In this document: in pieces, positions 38,401 through 50,848 of the stretch
Numbering within the stretch: the stretch's first letter is position 1
Layout: each line of letters begins with the position of its first letter
DNA from: Cucumis sativus
Taxonomy: Eukaryota; Streptophyta; Magnoliopsida; Cucurbitales; Cucurbitaceae
Reading direction: 5' to 3'
NCBI RefSeq assembly: GCF_000004075.3
Contig: NC_026656.2
Location: 19,292,607 to 19,356,606 of the forward strand
DNA: 64,000 bases
Translations under genes and position numbers: made by a program
Notes under the pieces: generated by a model
Told to the model about the DNA's origin: nothing
The model's input: only the letters and a program-made list of their open reading frames with translations
Database searches by the model: none

Positions 38401-41400
38401 ACAAGGAAAACAGGAAAGCCACAATTTAGACTGCCCAGAAAAACCGTCTAGGTTTGTATGCACCGAGACCTTTATACACACACATGCCCACATAAAATAT
38501 ATCCTTAAAAAAATATCCTTATTTGATTTGATGTACATAATCTTCCACAAATAAATGGCAGGATACCAATTTATTTAGAGGTTAAGTCAGTAAGTAAAAT
38601 GCCCCTGAATTAGCCTTCATTTTACAGATAACCATATCATACATGCATATGCAGTTCAATACCTCACTGCAGGTGAACAAATAACGTCCATCAACAGCCC
38701 AAGCCACACCTGTAACCTGGCAAAAATTCAGATGCGTAAAGTTGTGCACTGGATTATCAAGAATATTCTTCAGTTCACAAAATACTTACAACATGACAAT
38801 GTGCATCAGATAACAAAATGTTATCAAATTCACTGCTAGATAGGTTAAATATCCTTATTTCAAGGGATCCAGATCCTCTGCCAATGGCCAAAAATAGTTT
38901 ATGCTCGGATAACTTGGGCATATTAAGTGAAAGTACAGTTGGTACTCCTTCACCACTGATGACCTGCAAAGAAATAACCAATTTTAATGAGTGTTGAAGT
39001 AAAATAACATATTGGAAAAGTAAGTCGTTTAGTGAATTAAAAAGTACCTCCTTCAACAGCGAGAATGAAGCAAAATTAGAGTCTGAAGATGCTAATAACT
39101 CTTCACAGTAACATTGCCAGATCTTCACACTAAAAGAAAAGAAGAATCAGAATGATTCACAAGATATCAGAAAATCGATATAAAAATCATATGGATTTGA
39201 CGTTCCACTTCCACTGCTTCCCCATAGTGATAGCAATCCATTTATGGTTACTCAAATTATAAAGATAATACCAATAATAATCATTAAGGAAAAATAAAGT
39301 AGGTTGACAGCTGAAACTAAGAAAAACTGATTGATATACTCTGAATCAAAGTTACTGATGAAATGAGAAGCTTTTACGAAAATTTGAACACTGTAAATTA
39401 TTCAATCCACACTCACCTCCCATCCGCGCTCCCAGTTGCCACTAAAACCTTTGGACTTGATGAATCAGAATCAAACAACATCCAACTGATACAGTTGATC
39501 CATGAATTGTGTGCCTGAAGAATTCCAACAAGTAAAGCTCTTGTTGGAACCATGCACTCAGTGAGGGAGTAGCATTCTGCTACATTAACTTTCCAAAATG
39601 AAACTTTACCAGACTTTGTTCCTACTGCAAGAACGCTTGCAGATGAATTCTGATGTAAATGAGCCTTATGTGATGGCTTTATTACTGGGGACCAAGCAAT
39701 TACAAGAGACAACAACATTGCACTGCGAGAAGCATATTGTTGTGCACTAATAAATGGAGGCACGGAGCTATCTTCACTTCTCCTCCTCAGAGGCTTCTCT
39801 TTTGATTTCTCCAATGATTGATTCAAACTGCTTTCATTGCTGGTAAGAATTGAACATCAAATTCCTAAAAGGGTTATTGATAATGAAAAGGACATAATTT
39901 ACAATAACAATCTAATTAAAAAAATCCATTATCCATATAGGCTCTTGCAAAAATGCACAACCATTCAAATTAATCCCAACTGTAGAGTTAACTACAAAAG
40001 AAATCGATAGATAACACCATGAGAAAGTATAATATTTGGCCATTTGGCCAAGTCAATTACTTCTTCCTAATCCTTTTTCTTCCCACTAAAAGATTCTAGC
40101 ATTTCTTATTAAATCACCAATTCACCCAAAAGCTTAAGCTAGTGGTTGAAAGCAAATTTAATTATATATCACCAACACTCCCCCTCACTTGTAGGCTTGA
40201 AATATTTGAAAGGCCCAACAACTGGAATCAATTTTACCTCACTTTTGGGTTTGAAATATTTGAAAGGCCCAACAAGTGGAAATTGATTTAATTGGGGGAG
40301 GAAACGACAATGCAGAGGCTTGAACACAGAACCTCCCTAGACCATTTGCTCTAATACCATATTAAATCGCCAATTCACCCAAAAGCTTAAGCTTGTGGTT
40401 GAAGGCAAATTTAATTATATATCACCAACACTTTCCATCCAAATATTGCACAGGATTGGTTTTACAGTTTTATCCACAAACCTTCACTTTCCTCCTTTTG
40501 TGAATCCCCAAAGCCCAAAGCCCTCTCATTATTTTTAAAGAAACAGTAACAATTTGCCTTTTCTTTTTTATTAAATAAGAAAATAAAATTTACAAAGTGG
40601 AAATTCATAATTCGTTGTGTTTAGGAGGTTTTTTCTTTTCATATTCCCACTTCAGGCATGATTTCTCTTCTTTGTGTAGTACTTTTATATATAGTGTACC
40701 TAAAAGAAATTTGTGTTTTCTTTGCGCTTTGCGTTTAAGCCCGAAAAAAACTATTACATTTTATTGTGGCTTGAGCTTTGAAAAACACTGAAATTGAAGT
40801 TTTACATACCAAATAAACTTTGGGATTCTCTAAAATCCAATTGGTTATGGGAAGAGCACCTTTGTATCTTGTAAGGATTGTGAGGTCTTTTTCGTCTTTT
40901 TCATTTGGGATCGTCAACAAGCCCCTCAAGATGGTGCCTTTTTGTATTTACCACTCTTTAATTGGTTCTTGTTTTACCATATACCCACTTGGCCTTCATA
41001 GACACTAATTCTAATACCATATTAGATAAACATGAGGTTTCATCTCAAAACCAATTGACTATGAGATGAGCAACTCTACATCTTAGAGAGATGTGAGGTT
41101 TCTTCATCTTTCTAATGAGGGATTCTCAACAATAAGGTTGGTCTACAAAATATACCACATCCCTTATAACTGCAGAGCTTCTACCTATAACATGATGTCA
41201 AACAACTCATATGCTACTATTCAATATTATGCTATGGTTTCTTAGATAACAAAATAATGCATTGTGCTGATACCAGTGATATGGATAACATAATAAGAAT
41301 TTTACTCTGACTTGAGTTCGTCTTTCTTTCTCCGCTTACTGTTCTTCTTCTTTGTGAGATGCTCATGGACATCATCAGCGCTGCCACTTTCCTTCACCGG

Positions 41401-43595
41401 AATCTAATTTTAACAATGGGGGCAAATTGTCATAGCCTTTAAAGTTGATGATGCCAAACAGGTGAATAGATGAATCAAGGAACTTACATCAGAACACTTA
41501 GAGGAAAGAACATCCAGCTCCCCATATTTAATGCTTTCAAGATAATCATAAAGCTTATTTGATATGTCCACAATCTACCAAAATCATGAGAGAAAATTAT
41601 TAGAATAAATAAATATTCACCTCAATGTCAGCAGTGCCATTGTATTTTCTTTAAAAAAAAGTTGCTTTAAAAATACAGTTAAATTTTACCAAATACACCT
41701 AAACTTTGGGGGGGGTTTTAATTATGACCATGAATTTTAAAGGCTTCATTTTTTCTCTTGAACTTTGAAGTTTATTCCAAAAAATTGCATGGCTTTTTCC
41801 TCAAGTGCCACCTAAACTAATGTGTAAAAATTGAAAGTCATATCATATGTGACATCAACTACAACATCTTTCATGTAACTTGATGAGCAATTGGAGTGTA
41901 AAAAATGATTTTGTAAATGATTTTATCGAGTTGAGTTCTCTTGACCCTTGCTTCCTATTGTATGGTAAAACAAGTAACCTTTTGCTTCCAGCATAATACT
42001 AATAATAAATTATTTAAAAAAATGACAATTTTTGTATAAAAAGTCCGTGAATTTTAAAAAATATCAAATAAGTCAAGAACCTATGACAAAAATTGAAAAT
42101 TCAAAGACTTGTTGCACACTTTTAAAGTTTATGGGTATATTACTATTAGATACAGCCCTTAAAGTTCAAAGATTAAACTTTATTTTCATTTTATTTTAGA
42201 ACTTTTTTTATCCTATAAAAGAAAGAACAACAAGCTGTGATTTAAACTAGCCTTCTCTTACTATCCAATAAAACTATATTGAATATCATTCTATTTCCCA
42301 TTGAAACAAAGATACTCTCCTTAGAAAAATACCTCAATCCATTCAGCACTAAAGTCACAGAACGGTGGACGGTAAAGCTTCACACATCCTTCAGATGTGC
42401 AAACAGCCAACAAGCACCTGTCATGGAATGTGTACCACCAGTTATTCTTGATAATAAGTTTTGTATAACAAATAAATAGTTCAATGGATACTTCAAGAGT
42501 TAACAAAAGATGGGCAAGCATAAAAAGACAGGCTTTTTTAACCTCCAAACAGCCATACTAATGAAATGTGAACAAAAATAACAGAACCGTGGTTGATGGC
42601 GAATGGAAGAAAAATATGAAATACATAACAGCAGTCCAGTGGAAATCCATAGAGGTAATTGAAGTGTAAAAGCTTTTTCCATATTTTTCTCACATAAAGA
42701 ATCATACCAACTCATCAGCAAAGCAGTCATTTGGAAAATAAAAGTACAAACAATTAAGAACCAAAAGACTGTACCCTGCATTAGGAGCCATTCCAATAGG
42801 AGACCATGCTACGGACTGTGCACGAGGTTGATCATCCCGAGATAAGCAAGTTGTCAACAAGCAGTCAGAAAATAAGTCTGCATTTACCAACACGAAATTT
42901 ATTTAAGAATAAAGTTGCAATGGCATCCGCATGTGAGAACATCCCTCTTAGACAATGACAAATCTTCCAACTTGGTTGGTTTCGCTGAAGAGCAAATTAG
43001 ATAGTTTTTCAAGAATTCGGTGATAAGTAGCTTGCTTTCAATTGAAGTTTTCGAGCATTGGTTTGAGCATTACCAAAAACCAAGGAGACTCATGGCTACC
43101 AATATTCTCTAAACTACCAACAAAACTTACAATTGGCATTATATAGAATGAATGCCTTTTCCTATATCTTGAGAAGGAAAAACATATCCTCACAATAAAG
43201 CCTAATGAACAGAGAGATTACACATCTCAACTTTAAAAATCAACGAACAAGAAATCTCTTGAATTGGCTCGTATAAAAAAAAAATGTGAAACTGTTAAAT
43301 CCATATGATACCTTTTCGCTCTATCACCCCTATTCGAAGTGGATCAGCTGCAGGGATTGTAATAGTGCCTCGTGCTCCAAAAGGTGATGCCGGATTCTGA
43401 GATAAAGATAGGAAGTAATTGTAAATACAGTATGCTTGATTGGAAGGGAGGCAAATGTAAAAACAGTTAACTGACCAGTATAGTGACAAGGGGGCCTGAG
43501 GCAAGGGCGATTAAATTCTCATCAGACCATGCAATAGCATTTGGGTAGTTTGGGGCAGCGAACAGCGAGACGGCCTGAAAAAATGTTTCCACCAT
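35413..43595 (-). CDS. WD40 and zinc-finger protein of the TFIIIC90/GTF3C4 type
   Basis: Fifteen exons with consistent phases encode 866 residues: 43595-43476, 43396-43312, 42877-42775, 42417-42333, 41574-41488, 41403-41306, 39839-39417, 39129-39048, 38963-38790, 38716-38663, 38079-37987, 37907-37842, 37004-36958, 36842-36123, 35776-35413. The N-terminal half (about 10-480) is a WD40 propeller (NAIAWSDENLIALASG, QSVAWSPIGMAPNAGCLLAV, VLVATGSADGSVKIW, TGVAWAVDGRYLFTCS), interrupted by a Lys-rich linker (KKKNSKRRKKDE). The C-terminus (about 750-866) has paired cysteines (EQCTYC, CP-WFCMCC, CPFC) like the TFIIIC zinc-finger domain. TFIIIC recruits RNA polymerase III to tRNA genes; the GTF3C4/TFIIIC90 subunit has this two-part build. 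I recall At3g49400 as the Arabidopsis relative. The start gives a family-like MVETFFQAVSLFAAPNYPNA. Intron 6 (39840-41305) is the largest and holds two miniature LTR elements. Confidence 0.9.
40107..40430 (-). mobile_element. miniature LTR element (TRIM/SMART type), looks whole
   Basis: A 324-bp non-coding fossil element, oriented on the minus strand. Two 71-bp terminal repeats (40107-40177 and 40360-40430) differ at about 3 positions. Directly next to the right repeat is a site like the primer-binding site for initiator methionine tRNA (40348-40359). Directly next to the left repeat is a purine tract, GTGAGGGGGAG (40178-40188), serving as polypurine tract. The inside is about 180 bp and contains a duplicated block around AAATATTTGAAAGGCCCAAC (about 40200 and 40253). 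No coding capacity. About 4% repeat divergence suggests an age of order one to a few million years, with a wide error on 71 bp. It sits in intron 6 of the TFIIIC-like gene, on the same strand. Confidence 0.85.
40807..41131 (-). mobile_element. second, older miniature LTR element (TRIM/SMART type)
   Basis: About 325 bp, non-coding, same orientation as its neighbour but a different family. The terminal repeats are about 113 bp (40807-40919) and 112 bp (41020-41131). They share CAATTG, TGTGAGGT and a GGGAT...TCAACA end, and are clearly diverged (roughly a third of positions by eye), so it is much older. A methionine-tRNA-type primer site lies next to the right repeat (41008-41019) and a purine tract (TTGAGGGGCT) next to the left one. 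It looks structurally whole. It lies about 375 bp from the first element in the same intron. Confidence 0.65.
41690..42140. mobile_element. possible MITE-like insertion in intron 4 of the TFIIIC-like gene
   Basis: The left edge (about TACACCTAAACTTTGGG) and the reverse complement of the right edge (about TATACCCATAAACTTTAAA) look like imperfect inverted ends. The interior has scattered GAACTTT/AAAGTT blocks, typical of plant non-autonomous DNA transposons. The borders and target-site duplication are not certain. Confidence 0.3.
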
Positions 43596-44669
43596 TGCCC
43601 TCCGCTCTTCCAGACTTCTGAAGCAAGTTCACAGTGACAATGGAAGTTCAGCTCGTTATCGAATGAGTGAAAGAAGAACAAAGTAGCGTCGTCAAAACGG
43701 TGTACAAACGGATTCAAGCTTGTTTTAAAATTAAAAAAAGGGTAATCAACGGTTCCGTTGCCTCTGATTGACGATCTGAAACTGTGTGCGGTGGGTTTGG
43801 TGACCGGCGGAGGCAGGTGCCGGAAGGGAGCTGCGGAGGTGGTCTACTACTGTGGCTATCGGCTAACCCGAGAAGGGGCGAAACCGCACTTGTTTCCTAC
43901 TTTTTTTTTCTTTTCTTTCTTTTTTCTTTTTTTGTCTTTTTTAGAAAACTATCTATTCGGTAAAATACTCAAAATATGTGAAGGTTAAAAAATATACTGG
44001 GACTACTTATTATAGTTGGTTGATCTCCAGTTTTCAAAATATACATTTTAAATTTATTTTATAAATAAATTTAAAATTTTTTAGAAGAATTTTAAAACAA
44101 AAAAACATACAGACTAACATATCGAAACTATTTCAATGGACTGGATAGAACAATCATGATTTTGTTGAAGTATGTTCGAGATATCCTGAAATAAAAGGTA
44201 ATTATAATTGATGATCATTTTATGAATAATAATTAAATATATACCAACATCTCAAAAAATTTATAAATATAGTAAAACTATTACGCATAGATTTGTATGG
44301 CTAATAGATTTGTACGATCTATCAATAATAGAATAATATTTTTAACATGGTTTATTTATAACATGTCTATTCGTGATATATTTCTATGATTGATATAATT
44401 TAACAAATTTTACTATATTTGTAAGTTGTTATATACTTAATTATTTTGCATCTAATGGCTAAATTTTGCAACTATACTTAAAATAAAAGAATTCTATATT
44501 TGGTCATTGAATTTTATACTCGGTGGTATCAAGATGGTCCAATATTAAAAAATTATGCATTTATTTTTTTAATTCGAGCATACATCATCTCATAACAAAT
44601 GACTTATGCCTTAGTTATTCAATCTTAGACCTTCGTTATATCGGAACGTTCCAAAATTAAAAAAGAAAG
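43596..44669. other. TFIIIC-like promoter and AT-rich spacer
   Basis: 43596-43900 is a GC-richer stretch that probably holds the leader and promoter of the TFIIIC-like gene. Beyond that the DNA is AT-rich and includes the dispersed repeat at 44244-44480. No gene is seen. Confidence 0.5.
44244..44480 (+). repeat. dispersed about 235-bp repeat, copy 1
   Basis: Resembles 50849-51078 in the same orientation. Both contain AAATATAG(C/T)AAAACTAT, then diverged short palindromes built on CTATCA..GATAG, ACAAATTTTACTATATTT, and TTGTTATATACTTA followed by TATTTTG(A/C)ATCTAAT. Non-coding. Similar fragments occur at about 25.3 kb. Confidence 0.6.
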
Positions 44670-46425
44670 ATTTAGACAGAATATCTAAATCTACTGGTAA
44701 ATTTTATAAATATCATAAATTATAATTTATTTTCTTAATTAGATTTTGGTAATTTTTAATGACAATTACAACATTAACTTTATATAATTTTTTAAATTAA
44801 ATTCAAATGATTTTCTTATTTACATTAGGTAAATGTCAACTTTCTTATTTGGCCTGATAATCAATGGATAAATTTATTATTAAAACTAATTGGAAATATT
44901 TTATTAATTCAATATAAAATGAAATATTTTCTAATATGAAATAACTTAATGATTAAAAACAACCGTGTATAATTGTATTTAATCACCCATGAACATTCTC
45001 ATATAAAAATTTTAATGCCCGCAATAATTTTGTCTTTTTCATAATTCAATTTTAGTCATTTATTTCATTAATTTTGTTGTTATCAATATCGTTTTTCAAT
45101 TTGGTTAATCGGTTTTTCAATTTGGTTAATTGGTTTATTTTGAAATTTTATTTTATATAAAACTTTGAGTTAGTTGTCTTCCTCAATTACTTTATTTTTA
45201 TTTAAATTTCTCACTTTACCGATATTTTTCTTACACATATATCACTTCGTATATACAATATGATATATGTATTATTTCTTCTTATGTTTCGTAACATGTA
45301 TTTTTTCTTATAAATTTATTATTTATTTTTATGTCTCGTAACATATATTTCGATCATGTTTATCATATTTTGTTTTATTTTTTATTGTTCAATTCATCTT
45401 CTTATCATGTACGACATGTAATTTTTTATTAAATGTTCTGTCATTCGTGTATACTATGATATATCATTGAATAATAAATTTATGTTATGTGATTTATTAC
45501 ATATATATTACTACATATATTTAATAATACATACACACATTATTTTTCATGTTTTGTGATTTTTTCTTATTACGTATATATACAGATTATATATTCATTC
45601 AATAACTTTTTTATTTCTTACCTATATCTTTTGCGATTTGTTACACACATATATATACTACTTCATACATTTAATAATATATAAATGAAGTTAATTCGAT
45701 ATAATAAATGTACCACAGTGTATTTCAAATGTGAAATATAAATTATTACAAACCTTAAATGGTCAATATATACTAATAACGGTCGTTTCAAACATAACTT
45801 AATATTTATTACATATAAAATGAATATTTGAAATAAAATACATAAATTAGTAAATTGATAACATAACATTTTGTTCATAAAACATACAATGCATTGTTTC
45901 ATATAATATTATTTTTAAACCAATCTTACGTTCAACAACTTTTTCTATACAATTTTATGGATCTTCAATTTTTTTGTCAAAGTCCCTACATTGCAAACAT
46001 ATCTAATTTCCTCTACTAGAGAACAACTAGTGTTTTACTGTCATATATTACACATGTTCATCATAATTTTTTCTCAATCATATTAATGTAAACATAAACA
46101 ATTTTCATACATAATCACTATTATTTCAAATATAACGTATTATTTACTACGTAATATATGAATATTTAAATAAAATACATAAATAAATCAATATAATACA
46201 CATTTAATTAATAAAATATACACCGTATTATTTAATATAATATTATAATTACGTGAAATATACGAAAAATAATGCAAAACAAAAAAATGGACTAAGAGAA
46301 AAATTGGAAAGTAAGAGAGAAATCGAGAGAGAAGGGTTTTTCAACAAAATCACAAAATAAAAATAATTAAGAGACAATTTTTATTATAATATATTTAATT
46401 AATGCAAATTTTAAGCATGGTTCAC
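44670..46425 (+). repeat. left arm of a large diverged inverted repeat
   Basis: About 1.75 kb that matches the reverse complement of 51530-53345 over its whole length. Shared blocks in order: AGATTTAGACA.AATATCTAAA at the outer end; TAGTTGTCTTCCT.AATTACT; CGTAACATATA; TTATTGTTCA.TTCATCTT; ATGTAAACATAAACAA; GACAATTTTTATTAT near the inner end. AT-rich, with internal ATTACATATATATTACT.CAT-type subrepeats, and no coding capacity that I can see. Family unknown. Confidence 0.75.
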
Positions 46426-46577
46426 TTTTTTTTTCTTTTATATTTTTTAATACATCAATAATAATAATGATGAATAAATTGATCGCCTATATTTGTATAA
46501 AATGCAAATTTAGGTCAACATATAGTATCCAATTTTGGTTATCTTCGTTAAAGACTCTTACGGCTAACTTACATAAA

Positions 46578-46667
46578 TTGGGCTTTAGATTATTAATGGG
46601 CCTATGGCCCAATTATCCATGCGTATCCCATGAGCCGAAAATACCGGCCATCTAAAAGGGCCCAATG
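46578..46667 (+). promoter_or_regulatory. cluster of GGCCCA (site II-type) elements
   Basis: Four GGGCT/GGCCCA-type elements occur within 90 bp (about 46579, 46598, 46606 and 46658). Clustered GGCCCA/TGGGCY sites are typical of TCP-regulated promoters of growth and housekeeping plant genes. They lie 170-255 bp before the coiled-coil gene start codon. Confidence 0.5.
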
Positions 46668-46683
46668 TCTTCGCCCCGACCGG

Positions 46684-46690
46684 TATAAAG
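46684..46690 (+). promoter_or_regulatory. candidate TATA box of the coiled-coil gene
   Basis: GGTATAAAGAG about 150 bp before the start codon and just after the GGCCCA cluster. Confidence 0.5.
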
Positions 46691-46833
46691 AGAAGTAAAA
46701 CATTGGACGAATTTGAAAAACTCAAACGGTCGAATTTGAGCATCTGTTCGTTCATTGTAGAATCGCACTCTCATCAAACTAGGAAATTTAAAATAAATAA
46801 AAAAATCCAGTCTCTTCTTGAATTTTATCGACA

Positions 46834-48909
46834 ATGGGCACGATTAAACGATTGAAATCCTCTTCTCAACGCCAAAACTGGGAGAAAATCTTCAGCGCTT
46901 TGGTTCGGATGCTAGAAACTCAACAGAAACAGCTTGAAACCCTCGTTTTAGAGCGAAAGCTTCTTGAAGATCGCATCCGAATGCAACACGATCGGTGGAC
47001 CTCAGATTCTCGTCTTTATGAAAATTTTATCTGCCAGGTATCGGTTCAATCTGTAATTCGATCTCTTTTTTGGTAAGGACTAGGATGAATGTCGTTAGAT
47101 TTTTAGTTTGCTGCTTATGAGGAATTTGGGCATTTCTGTGTAGTTGAAAGGGGAATTGGCTTTACGCGACATGGAACACTCGCTTGAGGCATCAAAGTTA
47201 GATTTAAACATGAGTATGATGCAGCGAGGAAGTTTACTTCGTCAAATAACATCAGGTTTGTAGGTTTTTGACATTGTTGCATTTCTCCAGACGATGATCG
47301 GTGATAGTATAATTACTCGAATCATACTTCTCTTATGTTGTAGAACACGCGAACGACGAATTGCAAGATTTCAAAGAATTATTTAGCCTGCTCTACACTA
47401 AAATCACCGTTACACCTGTATGTTCTTCAATATAACTTGAATTCTTTTATGCTTTCTTTGTAAACTTCGTAGTTGTAAATTTCAAATAGTTTCAGGATGT
47501 TACTTCAAGAACCTTTTTGAATAGTGGAAAATCGAACCAAAGAACACAAAACTCTAAAGCCTTGAATATCGAGGTAGAGAGGTTACAAAAGGCATACGAA
47601 AAGCTTGAATCAGAAAGGAGTTCTGAGGTAACTGCACTTCTGGCAGAGAAGACGTTTGTATGGAATCAGTACAACCTCATGGAGAATGACTACAAGAGTA
47701 AATTAAGGCATGAGCGTACAGAAGTTGAACTAGGGCGTACAAAGATTGAAAATCTTCTTGCTAATATGGAACAACTTCAATCTTTGAATGACGAAAAAGA
47801 TTGTACAATTGCAGCCTTAGAAAGCAAGTTGGAAAAGATGGAGGTTAATTCTAGGAAATTGAATGATGAAATTTCTAGAATCTCACATGAGATGGAAGTC
47901 TTAAGAAAGCATAATTGCGCATCAGTTACATCCGTGTTAAACCGATGCACATCTGGCAATAGAACATTTGGCTTAGGAGTGAAGGAAAAAGAGAAGGGTA
48001 GTGGCAGTAACATCATTGTGAGGAAAAAAGCATCTTCTGAAACCAAAAAGGTAGTTATTCTACAAGAATTTATATTCCATTTGCTCGTCTTGTTGCTTTT
48101 ACCTGTTATTCCTGGATTTTAATCTCTTTTTGTGACTAAGTTTGAAGTTCTATGTGCATATGATTAACTTATCGATTACAGCGACACATTTTCTAGGAAT
48201 TAAATAATCATACCCCTCAGAAATAGTCCTAAGAAGGAATCTAAAACGTAACTAAACTATATTTACAACTACTACACATAGTTATGAATAAAAACAGAAA
48301 ATGGAAGAACGGAAGAACCGAGTAAAATTTGAGTTGCCATGTGCATTTTATTTGTAGCTGCATCGAGGTTGTTGCTGGAATTTAAGTGATTTTACTATAA
48401 TTTTTGTGGCCGCAGTGCCACAGTTCCTATCACATGATTTTTGTTAGCAATTAGGAAAGGAAAGACTGTCTTAACCTGACATAACAATAGAAGAAGGGTG
48501 TAAAGAAAGGACGGGCAATCATTTCAGACTGCTTAGAAGTGATTGGTAGTCCTATAATTTATTTGCTTATCTTTCTTTGTCTGCCTTTGCAATATATATT
48601 ATCGGATATTTCTTTCTAGTAATAAATTGCTATCTTCCTCTACCCGTAAAATTAGCTAACACACTATTTAACCTTCATGTCAATTTTTTTATTGTTTATG
48701 TTTTCTAGCTTTCTTTGATTGTCACGACGCCGGTTATGTTTGACAAGAAACTGAATTTGTAAGTTATATGTAACATGTTTATTTTTCTGGTTATATAGGA
48801 ATATGGGAGTTTAAAACGAAAGAGAGACCTTACAAGTGAATCGATGACCCCAAGATTGTTTTCATCGTCTTTCAAACCTCCCAAATTGAGGAGCAGTATG
48901 TGTGTGTAA
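46834..48909 (+). CDS. plant coiled-coil protein, cytomatrix-like
   Basis: Five exons, 46834-47037, 47144-47255, 47344-47417, 47496-48050 and 48799-48909, give 351 residues with closing phases. Exon 1 reads MGTIKRLKSSSQRQNWEKIF and starts a helix (LVRMLETQQKQLETLVLERK). Exon 4 carries the main coiled coil (about 145-255), rich in Glu, Lys, Leu and Ser heptads (EVERLQKAYEKLESERSSEV, LESKLEKMEVNSRKLNDEIS). The C-terminus is basic and Ser-rich (SLKRKRDL, FKPPKLRSS), suggesting a nuclear or DNA/microtubule-near location, but that is a guess. There is no enzymatic domain. By gene order and character it is probably the counterpart of At1g19980, labelled cytomatrix protein-related. Function unknown. 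The last intron (748 bp) is the longest. Confidence 0.85.
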
Positions 48910-49212
48910 GTTGGTATCTCTCATAAAGTAACCAGTGAAATTATTGAGAAGATAGTCTTAGCCATGTAAGTGTAAGTCGTTCTTCTACAGATATCTCTGT
49001 TTATCTCTCTGTGTTTTATGTTCGTTGCTGCTTATCTCTGCCTATAAACAATAATCGTCAATAACTTCTAACCAGCCTAACATAAACCCTTTTTTTGTAA
49101 TGGATCTGTCATTTCTTCTCTGAAATTACATCATTTTCTCTCTTTTTTGTGTGGAGGAAAAACATACTATAGCACCTTACATGATCGATATAAACCAAAG
49201 CTTCATCACGAC
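48910..49212. other. convergent 3' spacer
   Basis: About 300 bp between the stop of the coiled-coil gene and the stop of the minus-strand membrane-protein gene. It holds their 3' untranslated regions. Nothing else is seen. Confidence 0.6.
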
Positions 49213-49644
49213 TTAATAATAATATGGTCTCCATATCGCTGGAAACCACTTAGAGTGGAAGTAAGGCTGATAAGATAACAAGACCAACAACACCACCAGC
49301 AAAACCGCCGCACCCCAAGGCGAAGCTGAAGCAGCACCTTCCGTGACGTAAACCGGTTCGAGCTTTGTTCTGGGAGTGATAATTACAAGACGACCATATC
49401 TAACAATGGAGTTGCCAACAAAGACAAATACTAGAGGTAAAAGCAAGAAAAACAGCTTAAAGTTGATCCTTGTTTTCTTCACCTGAGACCTGTAGCTTGA
49501 ATATGATGAAACAGATAGAAGAATGACCAATATTCCAAGTATTGCAAGGAGAGGCCTTGGTGGTGGAGTTATAGAGGATAAAGCTTGTTCTGCCCATCCT
49601 TGTTTCCATGCTGGCCCTCTTCTTTCTCTTATTAACCAACCCAT
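49213..49644 (-). CDS. small plant membrane protein with three predicted helices
   Basis: Intronless ORF of 143 residues. The N-terminus MGWLIRERRGPAWKQGWAEQ is a conserved hydrophilic start that I have seen in a family of short, uncharacterised plant membrane proteins. Three hydrophobic segments lie at about 30-48 (RPLLAILGILVILLSVS), 62-80 (FKLFFLLLPLVFVFVGNSI) and 109-126 (PWGAAVLLVVLLVLLSY), followed by an aromatic tail ending RPYYY. Loops between helices 1 and 2 are Lys/Arg-rich. No enzyme motif or signal-peptide cleavage site is evident. Codon use is richer in GC than the flanks and a TATA box lies at a sensible distance, both supporting a real gene. Function unknown. Confidence 0.85.
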   Translation of the reverse strand: MGWLIRERRGPAWKQGWAEQALSSITPPPRPLLAILGILVILLSVSSYSSYRSQVKKTRINFKLFFLLLPLVFVFVGNSIVRYGRLVIITPRTKLEPVYVTEGAASASPWGAAVLLVVLLVLLSYQPYFHSKWFPAIWRPYYY

Positions 49645-49705
49645 TTGCCTCCTGATTTATTCTCTCTCTGTTTCACTTGGGCAATTCATAGCCATTAGAG
49701 ACATG

Positions 49706-49713
49706 TATATATA
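49706..49713 (-). promoter_or_regulatory. candidate TATA box of the membrane-protein gene
   Basis: CTATATATAC on the minus strand about 65 bp upstream of the start codon, consistent with a short leader. Confidence 0.5.
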
Positions 49714-50848
49714 GAGAGAATAAGAGAGAAATGATATGGAAGGTTGTAAATTTGCTTTGGTATAAGTTCTCTGGGGCCAACTTCTCTTTCAAATTGACCT
49801 TTCTTTTTTTATTCGAGCTCACCGAATTCGTAGTTTAATCATTTATCCTCTCATTGTTTCCCATCTCGAAAGATGACTTTCTTCTTTTATTTTTCGCTTT
49901 TCCTGAGAATATGTGCTTCTGCATTTAAAATCGTTCGTGTGTGGTGTGGACATGTGTGGAATCTCTACACGTATTACCATTTTTATTAAAATCATAACAT
50001 TATCTTTCTCGGTTTTATTGAATTTGTTAGAGATTTAAAGTATTAAGACCTAAATCATTATTATTTAATGTTCAAAGACTCAACTATTTTGAGTTTGAAA
50101 GTGTATAAAATAAAAAAAGTTTATACACTGACTGGTTAGGAATTTATGGATAAAAAGTGTTTTCCACCCTCGTATTTGGAAATAGTTTTACTTTTGGTTG
50201 TTTTCACCGCTTCAAATAGCATAAGGTAGGAAATAGATTTAACTTATAGCACAATGATCGAATATTTGCAAACTTCATGGATGTCAAACCTGTCATTCAA
50301 CTGTGGTTATTGATAAACTATTGATAGTCTCGCAAGAATGGAACACATTTATTAAATTAAAAGCTAAACGCAACCTATAACACCATTTATTGCTACTATT
50401 ATTTACTATAAGTGATAATTTGAGAAAGCTACGAAAAAACACTCGTAACTGTGACAAATATAAAGTTATTGCTAATAAAAACTATTGGGGACGATAGCAA
50501 TTAATGACAATTATCTTATACCTTTGCTATATATTTTATTATGTTTTGCTTTATTGTAGTTTATGCAAATAATTATTTTTTATTAAGGTAATTATAACTT
50601 ATAGCAATTTTGGGACAGTAATCATGCATATAATAATATATATTTTTTTAGTTACAAATATAACATATTCTATTGTTAATTATTTTTATCAGTGATAGAC
50701 TAATAATTACAACATGATCGTCATTCATACACTCAAAAAAAATTTGGTCAACTTTTACTATATAATATGCTAAGATTCAAATAGTGTATTTGTCATGCCA
50801 ATTTTTAGAAAAATTGGAATGGATAACCATTTCAGCAATAATAATTAA

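Noticed and set aside
44511-44560. GGTGGTATCAAGATGG, considered as a primer-binding site of another LTR-type element
   Set aside because: No paired terminal repeats or purine tract could be found around it.
45393-46270. Repeated ATTACATATATATTACT-like units considered as a possible CRISPR-like or satellite array
   Set aside because: Units are irregular, AT-only and spaced unevenly; this is a plant nuclear sequence and the units belong to the inverted-repeat arm.
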